Positions 53,192 to 61,492 of a stretch of 64,000 nucleotides of DNA are shown one piece after another (the stretch's first letter is position 1; each line of letters opens with the position of its first letter). The translations under genes were made by a program, and so were the position numbers. The DNA is from Rhizobium sp. ASV8 (GTDB lineage Bacteria; Pseudomonadota; Alphaproteobacteria; Rhizobiales; Rhizobiaceae). The stretch spans positions 39,156-103,155 of the forward strand of contig NZ_JAELUG010000006.1 of assembly GCF_016429255.1 (NCBI RefSeq), written 5' to 3'. The notes below the pieces were generated by a model. The model saw only the letters and a program-made list of their open reading frames with translations. It did no database searches and was not told the DNA's origin.

Positions 53192-53956
53192 ATGGAAGGA
53201 TGTTGCATCTTGGCGACCGATATTATTGAGCTGATCAGGAACGAGTTCACCGCCGCCGCGCTGGAGATGCCTCTCTACAAGAGGCTCAAGACGGCGATCG
53301 AAAGCGCCGTTCGTAGCAATGCTTTCAAATCCGGCTCGGCTCTACCGGGCGAACGGTCCATAGCCGAGGCGCTTTCGCTATCGCGCGTGACCGTTCGTAA
53401 GGCGCTGGCGATGCTGGAAGAAGAAGGCATGTTGAACCGGCGGCAGGGTGCACGCAGCGAAATTGGCAATCGCGTCGAGAAGTCGCTGTCGACGCTGACC
53501 AGCTTTTCCGAGGATTTGCGGGCACGGGGAATGGAGCCGGGCTGCGTATGGCTTTCCAAGCAGTTAAGCCGCCCGTCGCCGACGGAAATGATGGCGTTGG
53601 GCATCTCTGCAAACGCACAGGTTCTGCGCATGCGCAGGGTGCGAACGGCAGATGGCGCCCCGATCGCCGTCGAACACGCGGCCGTGCCCGTGCGCTTCCT
53701 CCCCTCGCCCTCTTCCGTCGGTGATTCCCTATATGATGCGCTCGCCCAGCGCGGTTTTCTGCCACGACGTGCGGTTCAGAGAATGCGCGCACGCGCCGCC
53801 TCCGTCGAAGATGCTCTGCATCTGCGCTGCGAGCCGGGAGCGCCGATCCTGACGACGGAACGACGGTGCTTTCTTGCCGATGGCGAAATCGTTGAATATT
53901 GCGAAACGCGCTACAAGGGCGAGGTCTACGACTTCGTCTTCGAGCTCCAAAGATAA
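53192..53956 (+). CDS. GntR family regulator with UTRA domain
   Basis: A 254-residue regulator. The N-terminal winged helix (MPLYKRLKTAIESAVRSNAFKSGSALPGERSIAEALSLSRVTVRKALAMLEEEGML) is followed by a UTRA sensor (VLRMRRVRTADGAPIAVEHAAVP, CETRYKGEVYDFVFEL) as in NagR/HutC. UTRA domains bind amino-sugar phosphates in NagR. Two starts are possible: ATG at 53192 or TTG at 53210, the latter with AAGGA spaced well. It directly precedes nanEK and should control it. Confidence 0.9.
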   Translation: MEGCCILATDIIELIRNEFTAAALEMPLYKRLKTAIESAVRSNAFKSGSALPGERSIAEALSLSRVTVRKALAMLEEEGMLNRRQGARSEIGNRVEKSLSTLTSFSEDLRARGMEPGCVWLSKQLSRPSPTEMMALGISANAQVLRMRRVRTADGAPIAVEHAAVPVRFLPSPSSVGDSLYDALAQRGFLPRRAVQRMRARAASVEDALHLRCEPGAPILTTERRCFLADGEIVEYCETRYKGEVYDFVFELQR

Positions 53957-53957
53957 T

Positions 53958-53974
53958 ACCAGTTTAAAACCGGT
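53958..53974 (+). promoter_or_regulatory. Putative GntR operator upstream of nanEK
   Basis: ACCAGTTTAAAACCGGT is a 17-bp palindrome with one mismatch, 50 bp before the nanEK start. Its left part, in ATAATACCAGT, overlaps the regulator's stop codon and matches the site before the regulator gene. Confidence 0.55.
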
Positions 53975-54024
53975 TGCTTTCCGGTAACCTTCGTCTATCG
54001 TGACACTCCGAAAAGGGGTGCCGA

Positions 54025-55539
54025 ATGCGTAAGGAAGATCTTAACCTAAGCCTCATCGTCTCATGTCAGCCGGTGCCTGACGGAGCCATGGATGAAGCCA
54101 TTTTCGTCAGTGGCTTCGCTCGAGCAGCCCTCGCCGCTGGAGCGCGGGCACTGCGTATCGAATCTGCGGCCTATGTCGCCGCTGTGAGAGCCGCCGTCGA
54201 CGCACCGATCATCGGCATCGTCAAACGCGATCTCGATGACAGCCCGGTCCGCATCACCCCCTTCGTCGCCGATGTCGAGGCATTGGCTGACGCAGGCGCC
54301 GACATCATTGCCTTCGACGCAACCGACCGGCCTCGGCCTGCGACGATCGAGGAACTGCTTGCCACCATCAAGGCCCGCGGCTTGCTATCGATGGCAGATT
54401 GCTCCTGCCTGGAAGATGCGAGGCGCGCGCTTGAGGCCGGCGCCGATTTCGTCGGCACGACCATGTCCGGTTACGTCGGTGGCCCAGAGCCGGTAGAGCC
54501 GGATATCGCCCTCATCGCCGCCATGCGGCAACTGACACCCTACGTGATCGCCGAGGGCCGTATCCGCACTCCCGAACAGGCAGCGGAGGCGGTCAATGCC
54601 GGCGCTGGTGCCGTCGTCGTCGGTTCGGCGATCACGCGGCCCGAACATGTGACGTCATGGTTTCACGATGCCGTCTCCGCCGCCTTCTCACAGAGGGAAA
54701 CGGCAACCCTTGCGATCGACATCGGCGGCACCAAGACGCTTGCGGCACTTGTGCGCGGAACTCAGGTCCTGGTCGAAACGACGATCATGACCAGCCGGGC
54801 GGCCGATCCCGATACCTGGTTGGCCGATGTCGCCGAGCAGGCAGCGACCTGGAAGGGTCGGTTCGAGCAGGTGGGCATTGCAGCGACCGGACTTATTCGT
54901 GATGGGCGCTGGTCCGCGCTTAACCCCGCCACCCTTACGATCCCGGATGGCTATCCCCTGGTTGCACAGGCCAGCAGATTGTTCGGCAAGCCGGCCTTTG
55001 CCGTCAACGATGCCCAAGCGGCGGCCTGGGGCGAGTACCGGTTCGGTGCCGGCAACAATGAAGATACGGTGTTTCTGACAATTTCCACCGGAATCGGCGG
55101 CGGCGTTGTCGTCAATGGGCGCCTCTTGCTCGGCCTTGCGGGTCACTTTGGCCTGCTTCGTGCCCCGACACAGGGCCAGTCTCCGCTTGAAGATGTTGTT
55201 TCCGGTCGTTGGATGGCGGCCGAAGCTGCTACGGCGGGACACCCGGCCGAGGCGCCGGAAATATTCGAGCAGGCGCGCCGTGGCGAGACCTGGGCACAGG
55301 CCATCATCACGCAATCGGCTTCTCGTGTTGCCTTCCTATGCCGAGACATCCAGATGATGTTTGCTCCAAAACGTATCGTCATCGGCGGTGGCATAGGTCT
55401 GGCACCTGGCTACCTCGAAGCCGTTCGAGCCCAGTTGACGGAGCTTCCTTTACATCTCGCACCGCACCTGGTGGCCGCAAGCCTTGGCCCGCGAGCCGGT
55501 ATCATCGGTGCCGCGGATCTGGCCGGACGCCATCGCTAA
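54025..55539 (+). CDS. nanEK: Fused N-acetylmannosamine-6-P epimerase and N-acetylmannosamine kinase
   Basis: A 504-residue bifunctional protein. Residues 1-225 are a NanE TIM barrel (SLIVSCQPVPDGAMD, the catalytic-lysine segment GIVKRDLDDSPVRITP, the glutamate in VIAEGRI, and phosphate loop GAVVVGSAITRP). Residues about 230-504 are a ROK sugar kinase (AIDIGGTKTLAALV, ISTGIGGGVVVNG, GHFGLLR). The ROK zinc motif CxCGxxGC after GHFG is missing; the stretch APTQGQSPLEDVVSG replaces it. Together they would turn ManNAc into ManNAc-6-P and then GlcNAc-6-P. Separate nanE and nanK genes are the rule in enterobacteria. Confidence 0.93.
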   Translation: MRKEDLNLSLIVSCQPVPDGAMDEAIFVSGFARAALAAGARALRIESAAYVAAVRAAVDAPIIGIVKRDLDDSPVRITPFVADVEALADAGADIIAFDATDRPRPATIEELLATIKARGLLSMADCSCLEDARRALEAGADFVGTTMSGYVGGPEPVEPDIALIAAMRQLTPYVIAEGRIRTPEQAAEAVNAGAGAVVVGSAITRPEHVTSWFHDAVSAAFSQRETATLAIDIGGTKTLAALVRGTQVLVETTIMTSRAADPDTWLADVAEQAATWKGRFEQVGIAATGLIRDGRWSALNPATLTIPDGYPLVAQASRLFGKPAFAVNDAQAAAWGEYRFGAGNNEDTVFLTISTGIGGGVVVNGRLLLGLAGHFGLLRAPTQGQSPLEDVVSGRWMAAEAATAGHPAEAPEIFEQARRGETWAQAIITQSASRVAFLCRDIQMMFAPKRIVIGGGIGLAPGYLEAVRAQLTELPLHLAPHLVAASLGPRAGIIGAADLAGRHR

Positions 55540-55586
55540 ACAAGCCTGCATACGTCAATCAACAACGATAAAGAGAGGGAACTACA

Positions 55587-56912
55587 ATGAAATTCAAGCA
55601 TATATCGTCTGCGCTGCTGGCCGTGATGCTGTCGGCAACTGCGCTGCCAGGTTTGGCAAACGCCAAGGTCGTGGTCCTCGGTTGGCCCGGCGGCTCCGAG
55701 GAAACCGCGCTGCGCGCGACGACAGATCTCTACAACAAGACGGCATCGGATGCCGACAAGGTCGAGCTGCTGTTCTTCAACCGCGACGGCTTCTTCGACA
55801 AGCTGCAGGCCGACATGGCAGCCGGCTCGAATGCCTTCGACGTCAATCTCGTCGCGACCTATTCGATCGGCCGCTATGCGCCCTATATGGAGCCGATCGA
55901 GCTCAATGCCGATGCGTCGAAGGTATTTGGCGATACCGTCCTGAAGACGATGCAATTCGACGGCAAGCAATATGGCGTGCCGACCGACCTTTCGCTGCAC
56001 TTCATGTACTATCGCAAGGATCTCGTTGACGCGCTCATGGCCGATCCGGAGGCCAAGGCGAAATATGCCGAGATTTCGAAGAAATTCCTCGGCAAGGAGC
56101 TTGCGCCCAAGCAGCCTGACGATTGGACATGGGACGACTGGGCAGCCACCTCGCTCTATTTCAGCAAGCAGGTCGACCGCCAGAGCCCGGTCCGCTACGG
56201 CACCGTGCTGCAGATGAAGAACCTTCTCTTCAACATGATGGTCTTCCAATCCCTGCCGCGCTCCTATGGCGGCGACTGGATGGATGCCAGCGGCAACGTC
56301 ACGATCGATTCGGACGCCTACAAGACGGCGCTCAAGCTCTACAAGACGCTCTATGACGCCGGTGCTTCGCCGAAGGATTCGCTAAGCTACGAATATGCAG
56401 AAACCAATGCGGCCTATAGCTCCGGGCAGGCGGCGACCGCATTGCAGTGGAATGCAGCCGCGGCCGAGCTCACCGACCCGAAGAAGTCTCCTGCCGTCGC
56501 CGACGTTACCGGCGTCGTCGCGCCGCCAGCCGGTCCGAACGGCCGCGCCGACCATATTCACGGTCTTGGCCTCGGCCTGAACAAGAACGCCAAGAACAAG
56601 GAAGGTGCAATCAAGTTCCTGACGTGGCTTTCTTCCGAGGATGCGGCTCTGGCCTATGCCCGTGCCGGCGGATCGCCCGCTCTGACGCCCGACGTCGTCG
56701 CCAAGGTAGCCAAGGAGCGTCCGGATCTGGTCAAGCTCGGTGAGTTCGCCAGCAAGTACGGCTATGTCATGACCGGAGCCACCTCCGCCAAGGCGTTGTC
56801 GGTCTATGAACTGCAGGCCAAGGAGTTTACCGGCTACTGGTCGGGCCAGCAGAGCCTCGAGGACGCCCTTGCCCACACCAAGGCGGGCATGCAGGATCTC
56901 CTGAAGAAATAA
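55587..56912 (+). CDS. Sugar ABC transporter substrate-binding protein (family 1)
   Basis: A 441-residue periplasmic protein with signal peptide ending LPGLANA. It has the extracellular solute-binding family 1 pattern, with TDLYNKTASDADKVELLFFNRDGFFDKLQADMAAGSNAFDVN and a Trp/Tyr-rich sugar cleft (DWTWDDWAATSLYF). The operon with nanEK points to an amino sugar such as ManNAc, or a sialic-acid-derived compound. A strong ribosome site precedes the ATG. Confidence 0.92.
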   Translation: MKFKHISSALLAVMLSATALPGLANAKVVVLGWPGGSEETALRATTDLYNKTASDADKVELLFFNRDGFFDKLQADMAAGSNAFDVNLVATYSIGRYAPYMEPIELNADASKVFGDTVLKTMQFDGKQYGVPTDLSLHFMYYRKDLVDALMADPEAKAKYAEISKKFLGKELAPKQPDDWTWDDWAATSLYFSKQVDRQSPVRYGTVLQMKNLLFNMMVFQSLPRSYGGDWMDASGNVTIDSDAYKTALKLYKTLYDAGASPKDSLSYEYAETNAAYSSGQAATALQWNAAAAELTDPKKSPAVADVTGVVAPPAGPNGRADHIHGLGLGLNKNAKNKEGAIKFLTWLSSEDAALAYARAGGSPALTPDVVAKVAKERPDLVKLGEFASKYGYVMTGATSAKALSVYELQAKEFTGYWSGQQSLEDALAHTKAGMQDLLKK

Positions 56913-56921
56913 GGACAGGGA

Positions 56922-56947
56922 CCGGGTGCCCGCAACAGGGCACCCGG
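56922..56947 (+). other. Strong hairpin between binding-protein and permease genes
   Basis: CCGGGTGCCC and GGGCACCCGG pair perfectly (10 bp) around GCAACA. Such hairpins after binding-protein genes usually protect the upstream mRNA and lower permease expression. A possible GTG start for the permease (56926) would lie inside the stem. Confidence 0.65.
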
Positions 56948-56964
56948 CCGCTGCGGCTGACAAC

Positions 56965-57831
56965 ATGGCTCTCGTAAAACGCACCGAAGGCAGGCTCTAC
57001 CTGACACCGCTTGTCGGGTTTCTGCTGCTGTTTCTCGGCTTTCCGGCTCTCCTCAATCTTGTCTATTCCGTTTCGACGGTTTCTTTCGAGACATTGCGCA
57101 GCCCCCAGATCAGCGGATTTGGCAACTACGTCATCGCCCTGACGGAGCCGGCCTTCTGGCAGTCGGTATGGTTCTCGTTGCGCTTCGGCATCATCACCGC
57201 CGTCAGCGAGTGCCTGCTCGGCCTTTTTCTGGCGATTTTCCTGAAGCCGTTGCTATCGGCACGGCCGGTGCTGATGGCGCCGCTCATGCTGCCGTTGATG
57301 GTGGCTCCCGCCATGGTCGGGCTGATGTACCGGCTCGTGTTGCACGAATTTGCCGGACCTGTTCCCTATTACCTGTTCGAATGGTTCGGCGACAGTCCGG
57401 CGTTCCTCGACTACACCAATGCCTTTCGCACGCTGATCGTCATCGAAGTGCTGCAATGGACGCCGTTTGCCTTCCTGCTCTTTTACGTAGCCTATATCGC
57501 CATCCCGGCAGACGTGCATGAGGCGGCGGCGCTCGACGGCGCGACCGGTCTGCAGCGGCTTTGGCGCATCGATCTGCCGCTGATGGTTCCGACACTCGTC
57601 GTTGCCTTCTTCATCCGCTTCATCGATGGGTTCCGCGTTTTCGACAATGTCTATGCCTTGACAGGAAGCGGCGCGGGCGGCTCCACCACCTCGCTTTCGA
57701 TCTACATCTATCAGGCCTTCTTCAAGGAGGGTGCCATCGGCAAGGCGGTTGCCGCTTCCGTCGTCCTGTTCATCACCTCGCTCCTGGTCCTTTATGGTCT
57801 GAACTGGCTGGGCGCCCGGAGGAAGAGATAG
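56965..57831 (+). CDS. Sugar ABC transporter permease (MalF-type)
   Basis: About 288 residues with six membrane helices and the EAA loop HEAAALDGATGLQRLWRIDLPLMVPTL. I chose the ATG at 56965, which puts the start outside the hairpin. A GTG at 56926 has a better-spaced AAGGA but lies inside the stem, so the N-terminus is uncertain by 13 residues. It pairs with the next permease, whose start abuts its stop codon. Confidence 0.9.
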   Translation: MALVKRTEGRLYLTPLVGFLLLFLGFPALLNLVYSVSTVSFETLRSPQISGFGNYVIALTEPAFWQSVWFSLRFGIITAVSECLLGLFLAIFLKPLLSARPVLMAPLMLPLMVAPAMVGLMYRLVLHEFAGPVPYYLFEWFGDSPAFLDYTNAFRTLIVIEVLQWTPFAFLLFYVAYIAIPADVHEAAALDGATGLQRLWRIDLPLMVPTLVVAFFIRFIDGFRVFDNVYALTGSGAGGSTTSLSIYIYQAFFKEGAIGKAVAASVVLFITSLLVLYGLNWLGARRKR

Positions 57832-58653
57832 ATGCTGAAATCACTCCGCTGGATCGTCTATGGCGTCGTCGTGCTTGCCATGAACTTCCCGATCATCGTG
57901 ACGCTCATCACATCGTTCAAGACGGCACGGGAGATTTCCAGCAATCCCGGCCTGTGGATCGAGCAGCCGACGCTGGACAACTATGTCAGGGTCTTCACGG
58001 ATACCGAGCGGTTCAACATCTTCCTTTACCTTGCCAACAGCACCGCGGCCGCTCTTATCGGCACGGCGCTCGCAATCCTGCTCTCCTTCCCTGCGGCCTA
58101 TGTCATCGCGCGTAGCGAGACGGGGCAGAAGCTTCTGCTTCCTCTCGTCATCAATCTCCGCGCCGTACCCCTCATCGTTTTCGCGATCCCGCTTTACATG
58201 ATGTATCAATGGCTCGGCCTGCTGGACACGCGGATCGGCCTTGGGCTCATCCTGACGATCGTCAACATACCGCTTGCACTGGTCATGCTGGTCAATGCCA
58301 TCAATGACATACCGACGGAACTCGACGAGGCAGCCATGGTCGATGGTGCCAGCGTCTTCCAGATCATGCTCCAGGTTATCAGGCCGGTCGTGCGGCCGGC
58401 GCTCGTGACCACTTTCATCTTTGGCTTCATCACCGCCTGGAACGAGTTCCTCTTCGGATTGATGCTGACGACCAATCAAGCCGTTCCCATGACGGTCGGA
58501 GCCTCGTTCTTCTTCGCTGCAAGCGGCGGCGGCGTGCAATGGGGCATGGCTTCCGCCGTCATGATAATCGGAGCCCTGCCTCCCGCGGCCCTCGGCCTCG
58601 TGATGTACCGGCAGCTGTCGGGCTCGATGACCGCTGGCGCGGTCAAGGGTTAG
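57832..58653 (+). CDS. Sugar ABC transporter permease (MalG-type)
   Basis: A 273-residue permease with six helices and the EAA loop DEAAMVDGASVFQIMLQVIRPVVRPAL, plus the conserved ITAWNEFLFGLML of MalG-type subunits. It starts immediately after the preceding stop. No ATPase gene follows, so the system probably uses a shared MsiK/UgpC-like ATPase encoded elsewhere. Confidence 0.93.
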   Translation: MLKSLRWIVYGVVVLAMNFPIIVTLITSFKTAREISSNPGLWIEQPTLDNYVRVFTDTERFNIFLYLANSTAAALIGTALAILLSFPAAYVIARSETGQKLLLPLVINLRAVPLIVFAIPLYMMYQWLGLLDTRIGLGLILTIVNIPLALVMLVNAINDIPTELDEAAMVDGASVFQIMLQVIRPVVRPALVTTFIFGFITAWNEFLFGLMLTTNQAVPMTVGASFFFAASGGGVQWGMASAVMIIGALPPAALGLVMYRQLSGSMTAGAVKG

Positions 58654-58754
58654 AGCAATTCCAGCGAAAGTGCGCAGCGGTTTTTCGTCTGGAATTGTGT
58701 GAAAACTAAGAGATAGAGCATTTCCGCGACACCGTTTTGAGTGGAAAGCTCTAG
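58652..58754 (+). repeat. Rhizobial intergenic mosaic repeat, copy 2
   Basis: This element starts at the permease stop codon. A dyad CAATTCCAG (58656-58664) and CTGGAATTG (58689-58697) is followed by GTGTGAAAACTAAGAGATAGAG and then a dyad GCATTTCC...GGAAAGC. The segment from TGGAATTG onward matches copy 1 at 37930-37995 in sequence and orientation. Confidence 0.78.
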
Positions 58755-58848
58755 CTCGGATCCGCATCAGCGGTCATCGAGCCCCTGTTTGTCGGGCGCC
58801 AGGGTCAGGCACGACCCCGGCGCCCGACTTCGATAGGGCGGCGACGTC

Positions 58849-59370
58849 TCAAGCCGACCTGGAGATGACGTTGAATCCCTCCGTCTGCGATGGCGGCACG
58901 AAATAGCTGGAGATCTGCTCGAATTCGGCATCCGAGGCTGCGAAGTCATGCGTTCCGGCTGCATTGCGGGCACGAAGACGTGCCTTGCAGACATCGTCAG
59001 GCACATCGAGGAAATGCAGGCGGTGATCGGCATCGGCTGCCTCGAAAAGCGTCCTCATCCAAGCGCGCATCGCAACCGTGTTCGCCGGAAAATCCAGCAC
59101 GACAGATACCCCAGCACGAAGCAGATCCTGAACGTGGGGACCGACCGCCTCGCGCAGTCGCCGCGAGCAGCGGATGTAGTCTCCAACATCCTTCATTTCG
59201 GGGCCGAACAGACGGCTGAGCCAAAAATCCTCGCTGATAACAACGGTGGAGGGCATTTGCCCCAGCTCGGCAGTGAGGGTGGATTTTCCAGCCGCAATCT
59301 TTCCGCACACCATGTGCAAAACCGCGCGATTGGTAGCCTGAGGGACGCTATCGAATTCCTGATCTGACAT
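58849..59370 (-). CDS. P-loop kinase-like ATP-binding protein
   Basis: A 173-residue soluble protein with Walker A CGKIAAGKST at residues 22-31, a Walker B-like SVVLDFPANT and an Arg-rich lid (CKARLRARNAAG). The fold belongs to the AAA_33/zeta-toxin-like kinases, which phosphorylate small molecules or tRNA-type substrates. No antitoxin gene is next to it, so a toxin role is unsupported. A terminator hairpin sits 39 nt upstream of its start. Confidence 0.82.
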   Translation of the reverse strand: MSDQEFDSVPQATNRAVLHMVCGKIAAGKSTLTAELGQMPSTVVISEDFWLSRLFGPEMKDVGDYIRCSRRLREAVGPHVQDLLRAGVSVVLDFPANTVAMRAWMRTLFEAADADHRLHFLDVPDDVCKARLRARNAAGTHDFAASDAEFEQISSYFVPPSQTEGFNVISRSA

Positions 59371-59395
59371 TTCCGACTCCGGGAAAGCCCACGAG

Positions 59396-59428
59396 ACGGA
59401 AAAAAGAAAACCCGCCTGAGGGCGGGTT
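59396..59428 (-). terminator. Intrinsic terminator upstream of the P-loop gene
   Basis: AACCCGCC and GGCGGGTT pair around a 4-nt loop (59409-59428). On the minus strand TTCTTTTTT follows, and on the plus strand GTTTTATTT, so it can act both ways. In the minus direction it would end the liv operon transcript just before the P-loop gene. Confidence 0.82.
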
Positions 59429-59462
59429 GTTTTATTTGGACAACAGAGATCCTACCCACCAT

Positions 59463-59528
59463 TCATTGAATGGCGAGAATAATCTCAAACTTGGCGGTGC
59501 GTAGGTTGTCCATGTCTTCCAGTATCAT
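59463..59528 (-). CDS. Possible small ORF between livM and the terminator
   Basis: An ATG at 59528 preceded by GCAGAGGTG opens a 21-codon frame ending at 59463. The frame continues upstream to about 59606 without a stop and could instead start at a GTG at 59558. The amino acids look protein-like but match nothing I know. It may be a leader, a small protein of the liv operon, or a gene remnant. Confidence 0.3.
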   Translation of the reverse strand: MILEDMDNLRTAKFEIILAIQ

Positions 59529-59645
59529 ATGCACCTCTGCCGTCAATGTTTGATCCACTCCCTCATGCGTGCGGATGCGGACTGCTCCCCATACCCGGCG
59601 ACAACTTCAAGGGGTGCGGCCTTCGTCCACCATTGACGATGATTG

Positions 59646-60587
59646 CTACGCCGGCGGCCGGCGGCGAGGCCCATCACCCAAGATTCCACCCGGGCGCACC
59701 AGCAGAATTACGCAAAGCATGACGCCGATTGCCACGATCTGCAGCGAGGCGGCGCGAGCCTGCTGTTCAGGAGAGAAGAGTGCGCTCGTCAGCGCGCCGG
59801 AGCCTGCCCAGATTGCCCAGACCGCGACGCTACCGATGATGGCTCCCTTGCTGCTGCCGGAGCCACCGACGATGAGCATGACCCAGACCTGAAAGGTCAG
59901 GATCGGAAGATAGTTGTCCGGCGCGATAAAGCCGATGAAATGCGCCTGTATGGCGCCGGCCAGCCCCATGATCGCACCGCCGACGGCGAAAGCCTGAACG
60001 CGATAGAAGCGCGCACTCTTGCCGAGCGAAACGGCGGCGCGCTCATCTTCACGCAAAGCCTTCAGAACGCGTCCCCAGGGGCTGCGCGCCAAATGCTCGA
60101 GCGCAAAATATACAATCAACAGCACGCCAAACACGACGCCGAGGTTGGCGAAGTTGAAGAGCAACGGTGTCTCGGCAAGGCTGGAGAACGGGCGCGGGAT
60201 GAAGCCGATACCGAACGGACCGCCAGTCAGCCTTTGCGCATTCAGCGCCACAAGCTGAACGACCACAGCCACACCGAAGGTCGTTATCGCCAGATAATCC
60301 GATTTCAAACGCAGCGTCGCCACGCCGATAATGGCTGCGGCAATACCGGCGACCACCATCGCTCCAAGCCAACCGACGAGGATTGGCAGATCGAACCCGC
60401 CGAAACGACCGGCGGTATCCGGCGTCGTCAACAAAGCTGACGTATAGGCGCCAATGGCGACGAAGCCGGCGAGACCGACATTGAAGAGGCCCGTCAGCCC
60501 CCATTGCAGGTTCAGGCCGAGCGTGATGAAGGAAAAGATCAGCGCCGTGGTCAGGAAGAAAGCGCCGTAGCCAACAATATCCATCAT
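59646..60587 (-). CDS. livM: Branched-chain amino-acid type ABC permease (LivM)
   Basis: About 313 residues from the ATG at 60587, which overlaps the livH stop; the frame open to 60851 is an artefact within livH. Family features are GLNLQWGLTGLFNVGLAGFVAIGAYTSALL, TLRLKSDYLAITTFG, the EAA-like KSARFYRVQAFAVGGAIMGLAGAIQAHF and GGSGSSKGAIIG. It is the last clear gene of the livGFHM operon. Confidence 0.93.
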   Translation of the reverse strand: MMDIVGYGAFFLTTALIFSFITLGLNLQWGLTGLFNVGLAGFVAIGAYTSALLTTPDTAGRFGGFDLPILVGWLGAMVVAGIAAAIIGVATLRLKSDYLAITTFGVAVVVQLVALNAQRLTGGPFGIGFIPRPFSSLAETPLLFNFANLGVVFGVLLIVYFALEHLARSPWGRVLKALREDERAAVSLGKSARFYRVQAFAVGGAIMGLAGAIQAHFIGFIAPDNYLPILTFQVWVMLIVGGSGSSKGAIIGSVAVWAIWAGSGALTSALFSPEQQARAASLQIVAIGVMLCVILLVRPGGILGDGPRRRPPA

Positions 60588-61492
60588 CGCTCTCTCACTC
60601 CGAAAAGGCCGATCGGCCGAATGAACAGCACCGCCATCAGGATGATGAAGGAGATGGCAGCACGCCATTCCGCCCCGACAAGCTGAACTGCAGCCGCTTC
60701 TGCAAGACCGATGATCAGGCCGCCGAGAACTGCGCCCGGCACACTGCCGATCCCGCCGAGAATGGCGGCGGCAAACATCGGCAGCAGCATGTCGAAGCCC
60801 ATCAGCGGGCGGATCTGCACGAGAATGCCGATCATGACACCGGCAACACATGCGAGCCCTCCACCGATCAGCCAGGTGACGCGCACGACCCTGGCGACAT
60901 CGATGCCGACGACGCGGGCAAGCGCCGGGTTCTGGCTGAGTGCCTGCATGGAGCGGCCCGTCTGCGTTCTGGTCATCAGAAGATGCACGCCCAGGACGAG
61001 AAGTGCCGTGATGATCAGCAGCGCGATCTGATCGGGCGTGATACGAATACCGAAACCGACAGGCATGGCGATCTGGATGGCACGACTGAAATAGGCCGGC
61101 CGCGACGTGAAGAAGAATTCCAACAGACTGCGCAACGCCATGGAAGCACCGAAGCTCGCCATGACGACGATGATCGACTGCCCCTTGGCCCTCAGCCTGG
61201 AGAACAGGACTTTATCAAGCGCAAGAGCAAGAACGCCGGTAAAACCCATTGCGGCGATAACCGCGACAATCAGCGGCCAGCCGAAGGAGAGCGGGCCGAT
61301 TGGCGCAACCTTCCCGAAGATCGCACCGATCGCACTGACGACGGCAAGCGTCGCATAGGTTCCCCAGGCCATGAAATCGCCATGGGCGAAATTCGAGAAG
61401 CGCAGAATCGAATAGGTCAGCGTCACGCCGATGGCACCAAGTCCGATCATGGACCCCGTCAGCAATCCGTCGACGATGAATTGCAGGTTCAT
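60584..61492 (-). CDS. livH: Branched-chain amino-acid type ABC permease (LivH)
   Basis: A 302-residue permease with the motifs GLGAIGVTLTYSILRFSNFAHGDFMAWGTYATL, MRTQTG-like TRTQTGRSMQALSQNPALARVVGIDVARVVRVTW and GGIGSVPGAVLGGLIIGLAE. Start and stop overlap neighbours by 4 bp. The transporter class handles branched-chain amino acids, amides, urea and other small molecules. Confidence 0.94.
   Translation of the reverse strand: MNLQFIVDGLLTGSMIGLGAIGVTLTYSILRFSNFAHGDFMAWGTYATLAVVSAIGAIFGKVAPIGPLSFGWPLIVAVIAAMGFTGVLALALDKVLFSRLRAKGQSIIVVMASFGASMALRSLLEFFFTSRPAYFSRAIQIAMPVGFGIRITPDQIALLIITALLVLGVHLLMTRTQTGRSMQALSQNPALARVVGIDVARVVRVTWLIGGGLACVAGVMIGILVQIRPLMGFDMLLPMFAAAILGGIGSVPGAVLGGLIIGLAEAAAVQLVGAEWRAAISFIILMAVLFIRPIGLFGVRER

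Noticed and set aside
58849..59370. Zeta-type toxin of a toxin-antitoxin pair
   Set aside because: The P-loop kinase fold is compatible, but there is no small epsilon-like antitoxin gene next to it.
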